Below, one piece after another: positions 34,691-47,334 of a stretch of 64,000 nucleotides of DNA. The position numbers and the translations under genes are program-made. Position 1 is the stretch's first letter, and every line of letters begins with the position of its first letter. A model generated the notes under the pieces. That model was given only the letters and a program-made list of their open reading frames with translations. It searched no databases and was not told where the DNA came from. The DNA comes from Symsagittifera roscoffensis (Eukaryota; Xenacoelomorpha; Acoela; Convolutidae), in the NCBI RefSeq assembly GCF_963678635.1, contig NC_087065.1:30444252-30508251 (forward strand). Direction: 5' to 3'.

Positions 34691-37320
34691 ATCATCCTAA
34701 ACTTTATGTCAAGAGATAACCTCGGCAGTGAACAAACAATCATTCTACACAATTGCTTAATTGAAAACGAAAGATTTGATCTTGTAATCACTCGACACAA
34801 ACAATCAAACGGATATATCAGATCAACAACACGAAAAAAAATAATAAAACAAAAACAAATTATCAAAAGACGATTTTCTGAAAAACGAAACGCAGTTTCA
34901 GAATCAGATAAAAATACAATACAGGAACTTCAAGACCTGAAAGATTCAATAAATAAAATTAACCCAATAGAAAATCAAAATAAATTTTCTGACGCAGAAG
35001 CTACATCACCAGCATCATTTAAGGAAAAACGTAGAAATAAAAGTCATACGTTGATAAACCAGTACGACTGTACAATTGGAATCAACCAATCAGACACATT
35101 GAAAGTTACACACTAACAGTTTAAAGATACAAAAAATGATTGAAAAGGACAAAAATTTAGATGAGAACTCAATATTTCTCTTTTTTATCCGTCCACAAAT
35201 TCATTCCGCTGGGGGAAAAGTACTTTTTTGACACAACTTAGTTATGAAAATATTCAAAAAAGGAAGTAGTCCATGTGAACAGGAATTTCCTGAAACAAGA
35301 ATAAAACGACAAACTCTTGATCACTATCTCTAAGGCATATGTAAAATTACTTCATTCTATGGTGTATTCACAATCGAAATCTTACCACCACAATGAAACA
35401 AAACAAAAAAAACGTCCAACAGAAATTTTTTTTAGGACAAAAACTACAATTTTTTTGCAAAAAATAAAATAATAAAACCTACTCATATAAAAAGTATTTC
35501 AATGAATAACAACAATGGTTTAAAACTAATCAACGGAAAAATAATTGGAATATCGATCAACCAGATCCTATTTATCAACCAGATATTTTTGAACTTTTTA
35601 CACGAAATGAACAAACACGACAATCAAGAAGACAAACCTTTCCTGCAAGACGAAATTCAGCATCACATAATAATAAATTCTAATCACAAAATCCTATAAC
35701 TTCACAAAGCTACCAACCAAATCAAATGCAAAATTAAATCCCATTACCATGTTTAACATCACAATATATCAAAAACACAACATAAAATTTTTTCTCAATT
35801 ATTAGATGCAGCAGAACCACCCCAAATGACTGTGAATCCATACCTTAGGGGTGGATCATTAAAATCCTCTAACAAACCACTAATGATATTCGCAGGAAGA
35901 AAGTTTGAAAACTCAATAGAAGATTATTTAAACGCAGTCACAGCTAACTTCATTTTAAATATAGGACCTGAACCAGTAAATTTGCCGCTTCATCAAAACT
36001 GGATACATAGACGCACAGCTCTAATCCAAACTACATTTGATGGCGCAGCCATAAAACGGTTTTCAATGTTACCAATAGATTTTTAATCAGACTGGAAAAG
36101 ATTCACACGAGAGTGTTCAAAGACGTCGACCCTGAAAGAAATAAACCACATCAGAGAGTTCTATGCAATGAAATTTGTACACTCCCTAATGAAACAAAAA
36201 AAAACAAATCGCAGTAATAATCAAAACAGTAAGAAAAGCATAATCTTTTAATACTCATGATTACAAAACACAGAAAAAACAGAAGTCTTAATGATGACTC
36301 TAACCCAACAAAAAGCAAAAAAAAGAGAAAATCACATCCATCATCAACTCAAGAGCCTGATATAGATTTCCGAAAACTAGTAGATAAACTAGAACAAGCT
36401 GAAATTAATATGAAATTATAAGAAATCAAAACTTTCAAATTACAAAAAGTAAATAATATCGAAACAACAATCTCAGAAAGGAATATTATTCATGACTCTG
36501 GCATTAAATTAGCAGAAAAAAAATCACTCAAAAACGAATCATCTACGAGAAAAATCCAAAGTTCAAAGGTAAACGATCATTGAAAAATCGGTGTAATTAT
36601 TGTCGCAGATATGGACAAAAACAGCAAGATAATCAAAATAAATTACAGAGGCATAGAGAATCAAATAAATCTTTTTATCTTTATTTGAAGAAAACCCAAA
36701 ATTTACCAAACGAAAAAAATCATTGAAATAATAAATCTGGAAAACCACTCCTGGATAACTGTAGCAACTATAGACAGCAATCAATTTACCAAAATATTTA
36801 TCGCGGAAGATCTCCAGATTGAAGAAACTCACAAAACTTCTCATAAAATAGATATAGCAGATCTAATAGTCAAAATAATCAATGTCGAAACAATTACTCA
36901 AGATCAAATTCAAATAGAAGTAAAAATTCAAAGTATAATAGAAACCGTTTATATTCATACTCTCGGAATAGATATTATTCAAATGACCGTTTTAGAAATT
37001 CCTCTTATAATCAAAACCGAAACAGTTCGAACAAAAGACAATACTCAGATCATAGATCACAAAACTCTTCAAACAAAAGATCAAACTACATTATGAGTCA
37101 CAATAGATCTCGTGACAACTCAAGAAATCAAATTAATAACCACCCAAATTGACAAAGAAATATTCTCAGTCACCACACAGAGTTAACACACAATATATAT
37201 GTTCACAGCAGAACTATAGAAGCAGTACACCTAAATATCAGCGGCAAATTAACCAAGTACAAGCAGCTGAAGAAACTCAATCAGACCTTCCCGTTATTGA
37301 CAACTTATAAAAATAGAAAT
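34691..37320 (+). pseudogene. Gypsy-2 gag remnant
   Basis: Open pieces are 34706-35116 (136 codons, Lys/Glu/Ser-rich, coiled-coil-like) and 35826-36086. The latter reads PLMIFAGRKFENSIEDYLNA ... NWIHRRTALIQTTFDGAA and looks like a retrotransposon capsid N-lobe (F-x-G-x-x-F...E-x-Y-L). Further on are a knuckle CNYCRRYG (about 36592) and a long Arg/Ser/Asn-rich tail (36840-37150), the usual end of this type of gag. Frameshifts separate the pieces. Gag would form the particle shell and bind RNA. Confidence 0.6.
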
Positions 37321-37599
37321 TACACTTAAATCATATACATTTTGAATCCACAGATGATGAGAGCGAAACAGTACACACGCTTTCAATGAACATGCTTCAT
37401 ATTGAAAATGAATACGAAAACATTTGATTCCATAAAATTAACCAAAACAAGGAAAGCTTTGAGAACGTTGAAAAGTAAGACAATAGACAAAGTACAACAG
37501 ATTATACTGAACAAAAAATTGAAGAAAATTCAATATGAATAAAACATATCAAATACAACAAGTAAAATACAACCAATTAATGAAAAATTTTGGACAATC

Positions 37600-38090
37600 C
37601 CACTTCTATCAAGAAGTCCAAAAAGAAAAGTTTTTCAGTCACCAGAAATTGAAGATGATCTTCTAATTGACTCAGGAGCAGAATCAAATTTTATAAACAT
37701 GCCCAAATGGAATGAAATACAGACAATACACTCAAAAGTGTCACCTTCAAAAACAGCAAGCAAATTAGCTACAGCACAAGGATCAAGTCTACCAAATTAC
37801 GGAAAAATTCGACTATTCCTTGTTCCAACACGAACAAGGGAACAAAAATTAACTTTTAAGAAACCTTTCAAACAAACTTTCCACAGAACTGATATACAAC
37901 ACAATATCGTTGGAATACCATTTACTACGAAAAATTTTCCCTATACTTTTATCCTAAAAAGCAAATTACACTTAGAAGATAAATATACAAGGATGAACAA
38001 TACATCTCTAACATTCTTTCAAAGACTTAAGAAACACTCCCCATTTTTTCAAACGTTTATTCTATTCATAACCGAGAACAATTGAAACCA
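37600..38090 (+). pseudogene. Gypsy-2 retropepsin-like protease
   Basis: Just upstream of and in frame with the open frame 37699-38085 is DLLIDSGAESNFIN (about 37655), the D-S-G-A active site of retroviral-type aspartic proteases, followed by ATAQGSSLPNYGKIRLFL, the flap/strand region. It sits after gag, as expected. The frame runs on about 70 codons past the protease and stops before any reverse transcriptase motif. Confidence 0.75.
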
Positions 38091-39330
38091 TCATCAGGAT
38101 ATGTAAATAAGTTTTCAATAAATAAAATTCATCGATATAATGTTGATCAAAATAAACAACGATGATATATTTCGAATTCAAACCAATCCATGAAATTGTT
38201 AGAGTGACCATCATATCTATCAAATACACATAAAACACATATTCAGACATAATCTCTTTATACGTATACAACAATTCACAATACAAAATCAAGTTAACCC
38301 TCGTACTTTCAGGATATTGCGAAACAAATGCAACAAATTCTCCAACGGAAGAAAGAGCATTTAGAGTAAATACTATCCTACAATTAGTAGACATTTGTCA
38401 AACAACAATTCTCATTGAAGAATTATCAATCAACAACATAACAGATGACTCAAAACAAAACACAGACTGTTTTTTTAAAAACACCATATTTTAAACCAAC
38501 ATTTCAAATTTCGAAATACACAAATGAACAACAAAAATTTGTCACAATGTTCAATTTCTACTTTCTAAAATCACTCAGCAAGATTTTGGACAATTAGCAG
38601 AACTATTATTCAAAAACCCAATGATTTATGCCACACCTAAATTTGATGTGGTAAAGGTAAATTCACCACTACATCTACAATTAGAAAATCGACACCACCT
38701 GAATTGATAACAAGGAAAACGACAGAAGAAAAACCACAAATTATAAAACTCTTTCTTGCAAAAGATGAAAAATCACTACGATTGGAATGCAAATATGAAG
38801 TGAAAATTGATCTTGACAATGCACAAAAAAATTTATTACAATATTTCCAATTATATTTTGATTGCCAAAATATTCATCACAAGGAAGACTTATTAGGAAA
38901 ATCTACAATCAAACCGATACCATATTTATCATGGATCAAAACAAGATACAACAAAAACCACTCAAACAAAAAATGTATAGGAAAGGCTTTTTCCCTTTGT
39001 TTAAGAAGAAAACTTCACTCATAAAAAAAATTTATCAGGACACCCAGATTTAGACTCAAAGTAGACTATGAATCAAATTTTTAATTAACAAGACCTTTAG
39101 AAAATAAAACCCTCTCAAAAACAGAAATTGAAAGCTTTTTTCATACAGTTACAGAAAATATAACACTGGAACTACCACAAAATTATCAAAATATTGGCTC
39201 TGTCATTAGACAACGTAAATCTTGGCACATATATAAAACAAAACCTGTAAAAGCAGATATCACATTTCTGGGAAATAAAACACTTCTTAGATATTTCAGA
39301 AATTTCAATAACACAACGATAATTGAGAAT
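38091..39330 (+). pseudogene. Gypsy-2 degraded pol region lacking a recognisable RT core
   Basis: Reverse transcriptase and RNase H should lie here but would need about 1.5-2 kb, and only 1.2 kb is present. No YxDD box or RNase H D-A-S motif is readable. Open pieces such as 38704-39024 are Lys/Asn-rich without domain signatures. I infer an internal deletion. Confidence 0.5.
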
Positions 39331-40770
39331 ACTGACAACTTGGAATGCCAAACCTCTGAACTAAAAGTACCCTGTCTACCCTTGAGTATGATACCCCTAG
39401 AACTTCACATCTCACATTCTTTAAACTCAAAAGGACATGCAGGAACAGAAAAAACATACTCTAATTTTGTTCAAAATTTTTACAATCCAAATGCATTGAA
39501 TTGGATAAAAGTTCTATGTAATGATTGTATAACATGTCAATTAAAAACCAAATCCACTCCAAAAACAAATGGCAGAAAAACAAGACTTTGAAGGACAAAA
39601 TTTATATTTCACCACAGAATCTCATTTGATACAAAAGGCCCTATATCACCCTCCTCAGAAGGAATTTCATGTACAATGCTAAAAGTTGATGCATTTACTC
39701 ACCATATTGAACTCAGTACTGTACCTCATCGCAAAGATTATTATGCATATACAATACTCTACGAACATTGAATAGCTAAATTTGGATTCCCAAAAATCCT
39801 TGTCACAGACGATAATGGTACTGAATTCATAAAAAATGAAATCATCACACTAAGCCATCTTTATAACATTATGAAATAAACCCCGAACATCTCATGCCCC
39901 ATGGACTAATGGTTTAGTCGAAGGTATGAACCGTTCACTACAGTAATACCTCAGATGTATCATTATTGGAAATTATAAAAAAGATACTGAAAGTTCAACT
40001 GACCTGAAACTGTTCACCTTAGATTATAATTTACAAAGAAAAACAATACTAGGACTATCACCATATGAAATGATTTTTAATCAAAAACCATGAAAACCGA
40101 TAATGATCAGGGCAAATTCCTCAAAAATGCACAAGGTTAACTTCGACCTACAAAAGAATCAATTTTTTATAATCTACCATTACATACGCACAAAGAAGAT
40201 CATTGTTTTCACCCGCAAATGTTGAAATTAGCTTCCGGCACACATACAGAGTGGATTTTGAATCAAGACAAAAAGCACAAACAAATTTATCAAAAACTAG
40301 CCAAAAAACATTTCAAAGACAGAATGTTCAATCACAAAATAATTCACGTTTCACACCAGCTGCAAAATTAAAAATTGGAACATATGTTTTAATACCAAGT
40401 TTTATAACACGAAAAGGAATATCTAAAATTCTACAACCGATTCGAAAACGACCATTTCAAATTATTGACAAGCTCACTGATGTTACATAGAAACTTTTTG
40501 ATTATAACAGAAAATAAGTAGTTTATCATCGAACTAATCTTTTGCCATTATACCCAAAAGAATACGCGCTTCGCGAATTTAAAATTATACTCCTTTTATA
40601 CTCCTTTACAGGACTAATTATTTTCCAGGACAATTCAGACAACAGTCATCAACAAAATCAAAATATAAATCATTCATCATCTTTACCAAAATCAAAACCA
40701 ATTGAAAACACCTCACCAAAATACCAAAAGATAAGCAAAAGACAAATACCACAAAAACAAAAGGAGTAAT
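39331..40770 (+). pseudogene. Gypsy-2 integrase
   Basis: The zinc-binding head (HSLNSKGHAGTEKTY ... CNDCITCQLK) is at 39412-39550. The core is broken by stops but has FDTKGPI (first Asp, about 39626), VTDDNGTEF (second Asp, about 39804) and TNGLVEGMNRSL (Glu, about 39908). The C-terminal part (KIGTYVLIPSF...KPFQIIDKLTDVT-like) is at 40365-40490. The D,D-35-E layout and the HHCC head are those of Ty3/gypsy integrase, which inserts the element cDNA into chromosomes. Confidence 0.85.
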
Positions 40771-40889
40771 CGTAGATTAGAAGAACAAATTTTACCACAA
40801 GAAACAAAAAAAAGTCACAACAACGCAAATCATCACGATTCTGAAGTCAACCACGGAAAGATTACAAAACTTTCATTCCAAAATCTAAA

Positions 40890-41103
40890 ATAATAGAGAA
40901 AGTTGAATTTCAGAAACCCCTTCCTAATTAATTTAAAAAATAAACTAATGTCAAAATATACAATGCTATTAGTTGATGCATTTACTCACCATATTGAACT
41001 CAATCCTGTACCTCATAGCAACGATTATTATGCAAATACAATACTCTACGAAATTACTGACGTATTTATAAAAAGTATTCTATCACCATATCCAACGTAT
41101 TAG
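40890..41103 (+). pseudogene. Partial duplicate of gypsy-2 integrase core
   Basis: VDAFTHHIEL...PH..DYYA.TILYE in the frame 40903-41103 repeats the integrase core at 39670-39770 with several changes. It ends abruptly at 41105, where a fragment of the host enzyme's terminal exon begins. This is a recombination joint between the element and host-gene-derived sequence. Confidence 0.8.
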
Positions 41104-41105
41104 AA

Positions 41106-41153
41106 GCAACCCTCTAATCCAGACACTACTCAGTTCAAGCTGTTTCATGTGTT
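41106..41153 (+). pseudogene. 48-bp fragment of the alpha-galactosidase terminal exon
   Basis: gcaaccctctaatccagaca and on to catgtgtt match 51102-51149 and the true exon at 59996-60043. The left side joins integrase sequence, so there is no splice acceptor. The right side joins element sequence at the same base as in the 50993 copy, and a stop follows after a few codons. AATAAA at 41245-41250 is shared with the other chimeric copy. Confidence 0.85.
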
Positions 41154-41299
41154 TGAAGGAAAACTATTGAATTAGCCTAACGACAAAATCCGAATGATCA
41201 TTTAGCCTAAGGTCGATACAACATCGCCGAACCCCCAACCATCCAATAAAATTAAAGAAAACTAGGAAGCTCATCCCTAGACCTCCAGACTTCTCTTCA

Positions 41300-41870
41300 C
41301 CAAAAGGTGCCCATATCTAACCCACTTGCCAAAAAATCAAAAACAATCTCGCCACACTCGATTTTCGATTCCAAAATTAAAAAGCACTTCGACGAAACAA
41401 ATCTTTTCTCAAATGCTTCTCTCTTGACTAGTTCAATATCTAAAAACAATAACTTCAAAATTTCTTTCAGTTTTCACAATTTTTTTTACTTAGTATGTTC
41501 TTAATCATAGATACCCTTGAATCCTTCTCTTGAATACCCTTGATTCCTTCTCTTTATCATAATTTTCTGCAATTTCGTCGTGATTGATCACTCCCTAATA
41601 GAAGTATATCTAAATTTTTCGAAAAATCTTGACCACCTCCTCAGGTACGATATTTCAACAACTATTTAAATGTTAAGATATTTTTTTAATAAAAAAGGCA
41701 TTCTTCTTCTTTTCGTAATTTTTGTCACATTCCTTGATTCCTTAATTTTGACAATATGTAAAGGTATAAAAAAGGCAAAAATCACCATTGAACTAGCAAC
41801 AATTCTCTTAATCATTTTTATAGAAGAATACCAAAAACAAGATAGATTTTCTTTATAAAGAAAACAGTTT
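41300..41870 (+). pseudogene. Env-like C-terminal part with transmembrane segment, copy A
   Basis: The open frame 41670-41858 encodes a strongly hydrophobic stretch (GILLLFVIFVTFLDSLILTI) followed by a Lys-rich turn and a second shorter hydrophobic stretch. A charged/Asn-rich ectodomain-like stretch precedes it (41307-41504). I read this as the membrane anchor of the element's env-like protein, mainly from position and its repeat in unit B (51590-51850). No fusion motif was assigned. Confidence 0.45.
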
Positions 41871-42379
41871 AAACAATCTAAAACAGCTAATCAACAACCA
41901 ATCCAACAATCCTTATCGACTGCGACATCCCAAGAACTCCCAACAACTACAATTTCTGGTCAAGCAAACCAAACTCATCATCAACACGCAATTAATTTCA
42001 AGAAAATCATATTTTTACATATTCGAGGAAAGACACGCGTTATTATCTGAATCGTTGACACCAGTAGTCGGCCACGCACCTCTAAGATAAATACAATACG
42101 AACCAACGTATTACATCTATCATTCTCTCCACAAGACCTTAATAGAACAAGACATCCAACTCAAAACCAAAATCAATTATCTACACTAGAAAGAAAAATA
42201 ATCCATCCCCGAAGACATAGAAATTTTGCAACACCCAGAGTTCATTTAAGTATACCTCATCACCATCTCGAAATCCGTTAGTTCTTTCTAGTAACAAAAA
42301 TCAAAGTACCCCGCCCCCCATCTTTACAACAATTTCACAACAAAATACTCTAAAAATCCCATCGGATTTTTTACGATCA

Positions 42380-42720
42380 ATCCCCACTTCTGAACAATTT
42401 CGTGAAAAATCTTTCAACCCTCCCACTTCAACACAACGTCTTCCACATTGGATGACACAAGTAATCAATCAAGTTGAACCAAGTTTAGTAAAGGATCCTA
42501 TAGGTATATCATGAGATACATTTTTGTCACTGCCAGAAACTTTGTCACTACCTTTAACCCCCTCAACAAAAAGTCAAACTCCGACTACAACGTTTACACT
42601 AATTTTCACAAATTAATTTAGACGAAAGTTGTCGAGAACTTTTAGACGCTAATATGACTCTACGATTAGATTGGAGCACATTCCTAGCACCTCCTCTATT
42701 TGCTTAACATCTTGATGGTA
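42380..42720 (+). repeat. Module M, copy 1
   Basis: Module M is a ~270-bp coding-like block reading PPTSTQRLPHWMTQ...SLPETLSLPLTPST and ending near a leucine/tryptophan-rich piece. Five copies exist: here, 44220-44500, 45290-45620, 52180-52530 and 53905-54250. I do not recognise the protein. It always precedes env-like sequence. Confidence 0.7.
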
Positions 42721-42749
42721 ATGAATTACTTAATTAGGCACTTAACAGA

Positions 42750-44090
42750 TTACAATAATCAGCAAAGTTCTCAGAGTAATTGTACACTGTTCACAAGTAC
42801 CAACTGGAAATAAGAACATACTCGATCACAAATCCTTTCATCAAAATAATCTCGAAAGACTTTTGCATCTTAACCCTGAAGGTTGCAAAAACAAACTAAA
42901 ACGATTACAACTAACTACGAACAAAGGCACGAATCGTAAACTAGTAAACTTTCAAGTCTTTCAGACTCTGCACATCAAGCAGAACTTGAAAGATACCAAG
43001 GTCAAAAAACATTAGACGATAAATACCCGTTCCACGGCGCACACGGACGTTTAACTTATGATCTACACGACAAAAATTGGATACCACACATTGGAATAAA
43101 TAACCCTTTCAATTGTACAGCAGACAAAGAATAGAGGATACCAAAAAACATTGTTTCTTGATCGGAAAATTCAATAAGAAAGAGTACAATTAACACCAGA
43201 TTTGAAAAAAATCACTATATACTATATCTAGGAATACGCTTGCCTTGCAAAAACAATCAAAGTTATTGCGATCCCACCACTCGAACCCAGGTAACCATAG
43301 TGTGGTTCCCTGAAGACACATTTACCTCATTTCAAGTTACAAAAAATTCACACATGAATGATTTTTTTTTCATCAAAATACTTCATTGATTCAATTCCAT
43401 TTGAAAAAGTAAGCCCTGATGAAATCAGATCTAATGGACAACGCTATAATCATATTGATGGAATAGAAAACAAGTTAAACACATTTTCAAATTTACCCTG
43501 CAACAGAAGTCGCTTGCAAGTAAACTACACCACTTTATAATACCCAATATTCGGAAATTCTTGTCGAATACGAAAAAGTTTCCACATGAAAACAGGAAAA
43601 TTAATTATTAACCAGGCTCAGCCGTACCAAAGTCGTAACGACGAAAACTCTTACAGCCCAGTAACAATTTTGAAAATTCCAGGAAATCCTGGTGGAAAAC
43701 TTAGTCCACAGGATAAAGGCAGTACACGTTTACAAGAACTATCACTCATGAATATTAATTAATTCGGCGCAATCCACTATGATATACACTTAGATATGAA
43801 ATTGAATTACGTAAAAAGTAGAATTTTTCAAGAAATGTCATTAAACAGATTAGAAACACTCTATCACTTATTTGAACTCGAACGAACACAAATACTAAAA
43901 TCACTTGCATTAGCTGTATTAAAAATACCTTATGTAGAATATTTGTTCTCAGGTAATAGATCAAATTTTATGGATTATGAAGGAATTATTCTCTGGTACT
44001 ACACATGTGCTTACAAAAAGTATCACCAATATACGTTTTTGACGACAAACGATGTTTTAAAAAATCCCTATGTTTTACAAAAATAAAGTA
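42750..44090 (+). pseudogene. Env-like glycoprotein fragment, copy 1
   Basis: The broken frame contains HGAHGRLTYDLHDKNW (about 43040), a Cys-bearing CKNNQ..CDPTTRTQVTIVWF stretch (about 43245-43310) and an open piece 43796-44086 with LERTQILKSLALAV. Segment order and Cys spacing recall envelope glycoproteins carried by some invertebrate LTR elements, including those related to chuvirus-type glycoproteins. That family assignment is my inference. Several stops interrupt it. Confidence 0.45.
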
Positions 44091-45560
44091 CTTTTTGTCG
44101 ACATACTTCCCAGGCGCACATACTTACCATCTCAAAATGCTTTAGATCTTTCTAGTAACACAAATCAAAGTATCCCGCCATCATCACAACAATTTCACAA
44201 CAAAATACTCCAAATAACCCATCGGATTTTTAAGGATCAATCTTTCAACCCTCCCACTTCAACGCAACGTCTTCCACATTGGATGACACAAGCATTCACT
44301 CAAGGTGAACCAAATTTAATAAATGATCCTATAGGTATATCATCAGATACATCTTTGTTACTGCCAGACACTTTATCACTAGCTTCAACCCCCTCAACAA
44401 TAAGTCAAATTCCAACTACAACCTTTCCACTAAATTTCCCTACAAATTTAGATGATAGATATCGAGAAATTTTTTCTAGTAATATACCTTTTCAAATTTT
44501 TTCTAGTAATGTATTTTTTCAAAAACACATTTTCAAATTTACACTGCAACAGAACTCGCTTGCAAGTAAACTACACCACTTTATAAAACACAATATTCGG
44601 AAATTCTTGTCGAATACGAAAAGTTTCCACATGAAAACAGGAAAATTAATTATTAACCAGGCTCAGCCGTACCAAAGTCGTAACGACGAAAACTCTTACA
44701 GCCCAGTAACAATTTTGAAAATTTCAGGAAATCCCGGTGGAAAACTTATAAAGGTCCACAGGATAAAGGCAGTACACGTTTACAAGAACTATCACTCATG
44801 AATATTACTTAATTCGGCGCAATACACTATGATATACACTTAGATATGAAATTGAATTACGTAAAAAGTAGAATTTTTCAAGAAATGTCATTAAACAGAT
44901 TAGAAACACTCTATCACTTATTTGAACTCGAACGAACACAAATACTAAAATCACTTGCATTAGCTGTATTAAAAATACCTTATGTAGAATATTTGTTCTC
45001 AGGTAATAGATCAAAATTTATGGATTATGAAGGAATTATTCTCTGGTACTACACATGTGCTTACAAAAAGTATCACCATTATACGTTTTTGACGACAAAC
45101 GATTTTTTAAAAAATCCCTATGTTTTACAAAAATAAAGAACTTTTTGTCGACATACTTCCCAGGCGCACATACTTACCATCTCAAAATCCTTTAGATCTT
45201 TCTAGTAACACAAATCAAAGTATCCCGCCATCATTACAACAATTTCACAACAAAATACTCCATATAACCCATCGGATTTTTTAGGATCAATCTTTCAACC
45301 CTCCCACTTCAACACAACGTCTTCCACATTGGATGACACAAGCATTCACTCAAGGTGATCCAAATTTAATAAATGATCCTATAGGTATATCATCAGATAC
45401 ATCTTTGTCACTGCCAGACACTTTATCACTAGCTTCAACCCCCTCAACAATAAGTCAAATTCCAACTACAACCTTTCCACTAAATTTCCCTACAAATTTA
45501 GACGATAGATATCGAGAAATTTTTTCTAGTAATATACCTCAACGATTAAATTGAAACACA
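43485..45560 (+). repeat. Recent ~1.05-kb tandem duplication inside the env-like mosaic
   Basis: 43485-44530 and 44533-45560 are nearly identical (offset about 1046-1050 bp; for example the 96-codon frames at 43796 and 44846 differ at about three residues). Each copy holds the end of env fragment 1 and module M. The joint near 44490-44530 has a short repeat of tttttctagtaat. Low divergence means this is the youngest rearrangement visible here. Confidence 0.9.
44070..44801 (+). pseudogene. Fused open frame: env end, module M and env middle
   Basis: A 243-codon open frame, the longest in the window. It begins in the env-like end (KVLFVDILPRRTYLPSQN), crosses module M (residues about 68-140) and continues into the env-like middle (SNTKSFHMKTGKL). 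It exists only because the 1.05-kb duplication joined an out-of-order pair of pieces in frame. The order is not that of any single ancestral protein, so I treat it as a rearrangement product. Confidence 0.55.
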
Positions 45561-45619
45561 TTCGTAGCACCTCCTCTCCTATTGGGTCAACATCTTGATA
45601 GCAATAGATTACATAATTG

Positions 45620-47165
45620 GGCCCTAAATTGATATAAATACAGACACGATATCCACAAGTCATACAGGAACACAATATACAGATTCATACAAAGGACCAT
45701 CTGACACTTAAACTTGAAATAACAGTAAAACTAAACAATTTAGTCCATCGCCCGCCACCCGTACGCAAAAGAACAGCTCAACCTGTACATCCCGCCTTTA
45801 TTACAACAGAAATTAACTTTGAATACAATAAAAAAAAAAGACACTTGGATATATAACATTCTATAACCCATTTTCAAGACTCTCTTACACATGTATGTTT
45901 CAATAGTTTTTTCCTTGAAACTTTTCTCCCGCTTGTTCTTTTAGAACCTACATCTCGTCAAAAACCTTCCCCTAGAACAGTTCCACAAGACTTACTAGTT
46001 ACTTATTATGACTGCGAAGAAAATGAACGAAAAACATTACTTAAATACGCAATAAGCCAAGTAACCCAATTCGAATCCGAACCACAAGATATAGAATCAA
46101 CAATTATAGTAGCAACACTCTATTCAAAAGAACGAGCTACAACCTTAACAGGATATAAATGCACAGCGAAATTTTCATTGAAAAAAGTACATGGTTTTTA
46201 ATTATTGAATCAATTCCTTTTGAAAAAGTAAACAATATTCAGAAATTTTTGTCGAATACAAAAAAAAGGAAAATTGATGAATATCCCGGCTCAACTGTAC
46301 CAAAGTCGCAACGACAAAAACTCTTACATCCCAGTAATATTTTTGAAAAATACAGGAAATCCTACTGGAAAACTTCGTCCATAGGATAAAGGCAGTACAA
46401 GTTTTTAAGAACTATTACTCGTGAATTTTTTTTACTTCGGCACAATCCATTATGATATACACTTAGATATGAATTTGGATTACACAATAAGTAGAATTTT
46501 TAAGAAATGTCATTCTCCAAATTAGAAACAGCCCATTACTTATGTGAATTCGAACGAACACAAATATTACAATCACTAGCATTAGCAGTATTAAAAAAAC
46601 CCTATGCAGGCTAGTTATTCTCAGGTAAAACATCAAAACTTTTTTGATTATGAAGAAATTTTTCTCTAGCACTACACATGTACTAATAAGTATAACCATT
46701 ATACGTTTTTGCGATAAACGATGTTACAAAAGAACCCTTATATTCTACAAAAAAGAAGTACATTTTGTCGAGACACTTTCGAGACGTACATATGTTTGGC
46801 ATACAGCCATCCCATGCGGATACCTTAAAGATATAAAAGGTTACATTTATCTTAACGGTGAAAAGTACCGTCCACAAAATATCTCACCTATAAAAAATTT
46901 TAACTTTGTTAAATTTAAAAACGAACTTCTCGTTTTTCTAGGATGGCCCTAATACATCTTGGAAAAATTGAATAAATTATGCGCTATGTTTATTTTTTTT
47001 TTTGGATTCCTCTTCTCACAATTAAAACGAATATGCAACATATGCGCAATACACACACAATTAAACGAACAAGCTAGTGTAGCACACACAATATTTGCAG
47101 GATTTTTTAGATTTTTTTCAAACTCAATCAATAATACTCTTTCAGACGCTCAAATTAGTGATTAA
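45620..47165 (+). pseudogene. Env-like glycoprotein fragment, copy 3 (N-terminal and C-proximal parts)
   Basis: After module M comes a hydrophobic leader-like stretch (about 45885-45950) and then the presumed ectodomain start (YDCEENERKTLLKYAI, about 46010). A jump of about 500 bp relative to unit B follows. Next are LCEFERTQILQSLALAV (about 46540), IPCGYLKDIKGYIYLNGEKY (about 46810) and a hydrophobic piece FIFFFGFLFSQL (about 46985). It has several frameshifts. Confidence 0.45.
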
Positions 47166-47334
47166 AAAAAAATTATCAACCGATTTAAACGCATATGATA
47201 ATTCACAAGACGATACAAACCTACATCACCACAATTACAAAATTGACATAATAACAATCCCGTATCTTTGTTACCACGAAACTATAGAGATACAGCAATA
47301 ACACATCACATCTCTCCGAATCATACATTTGCTT

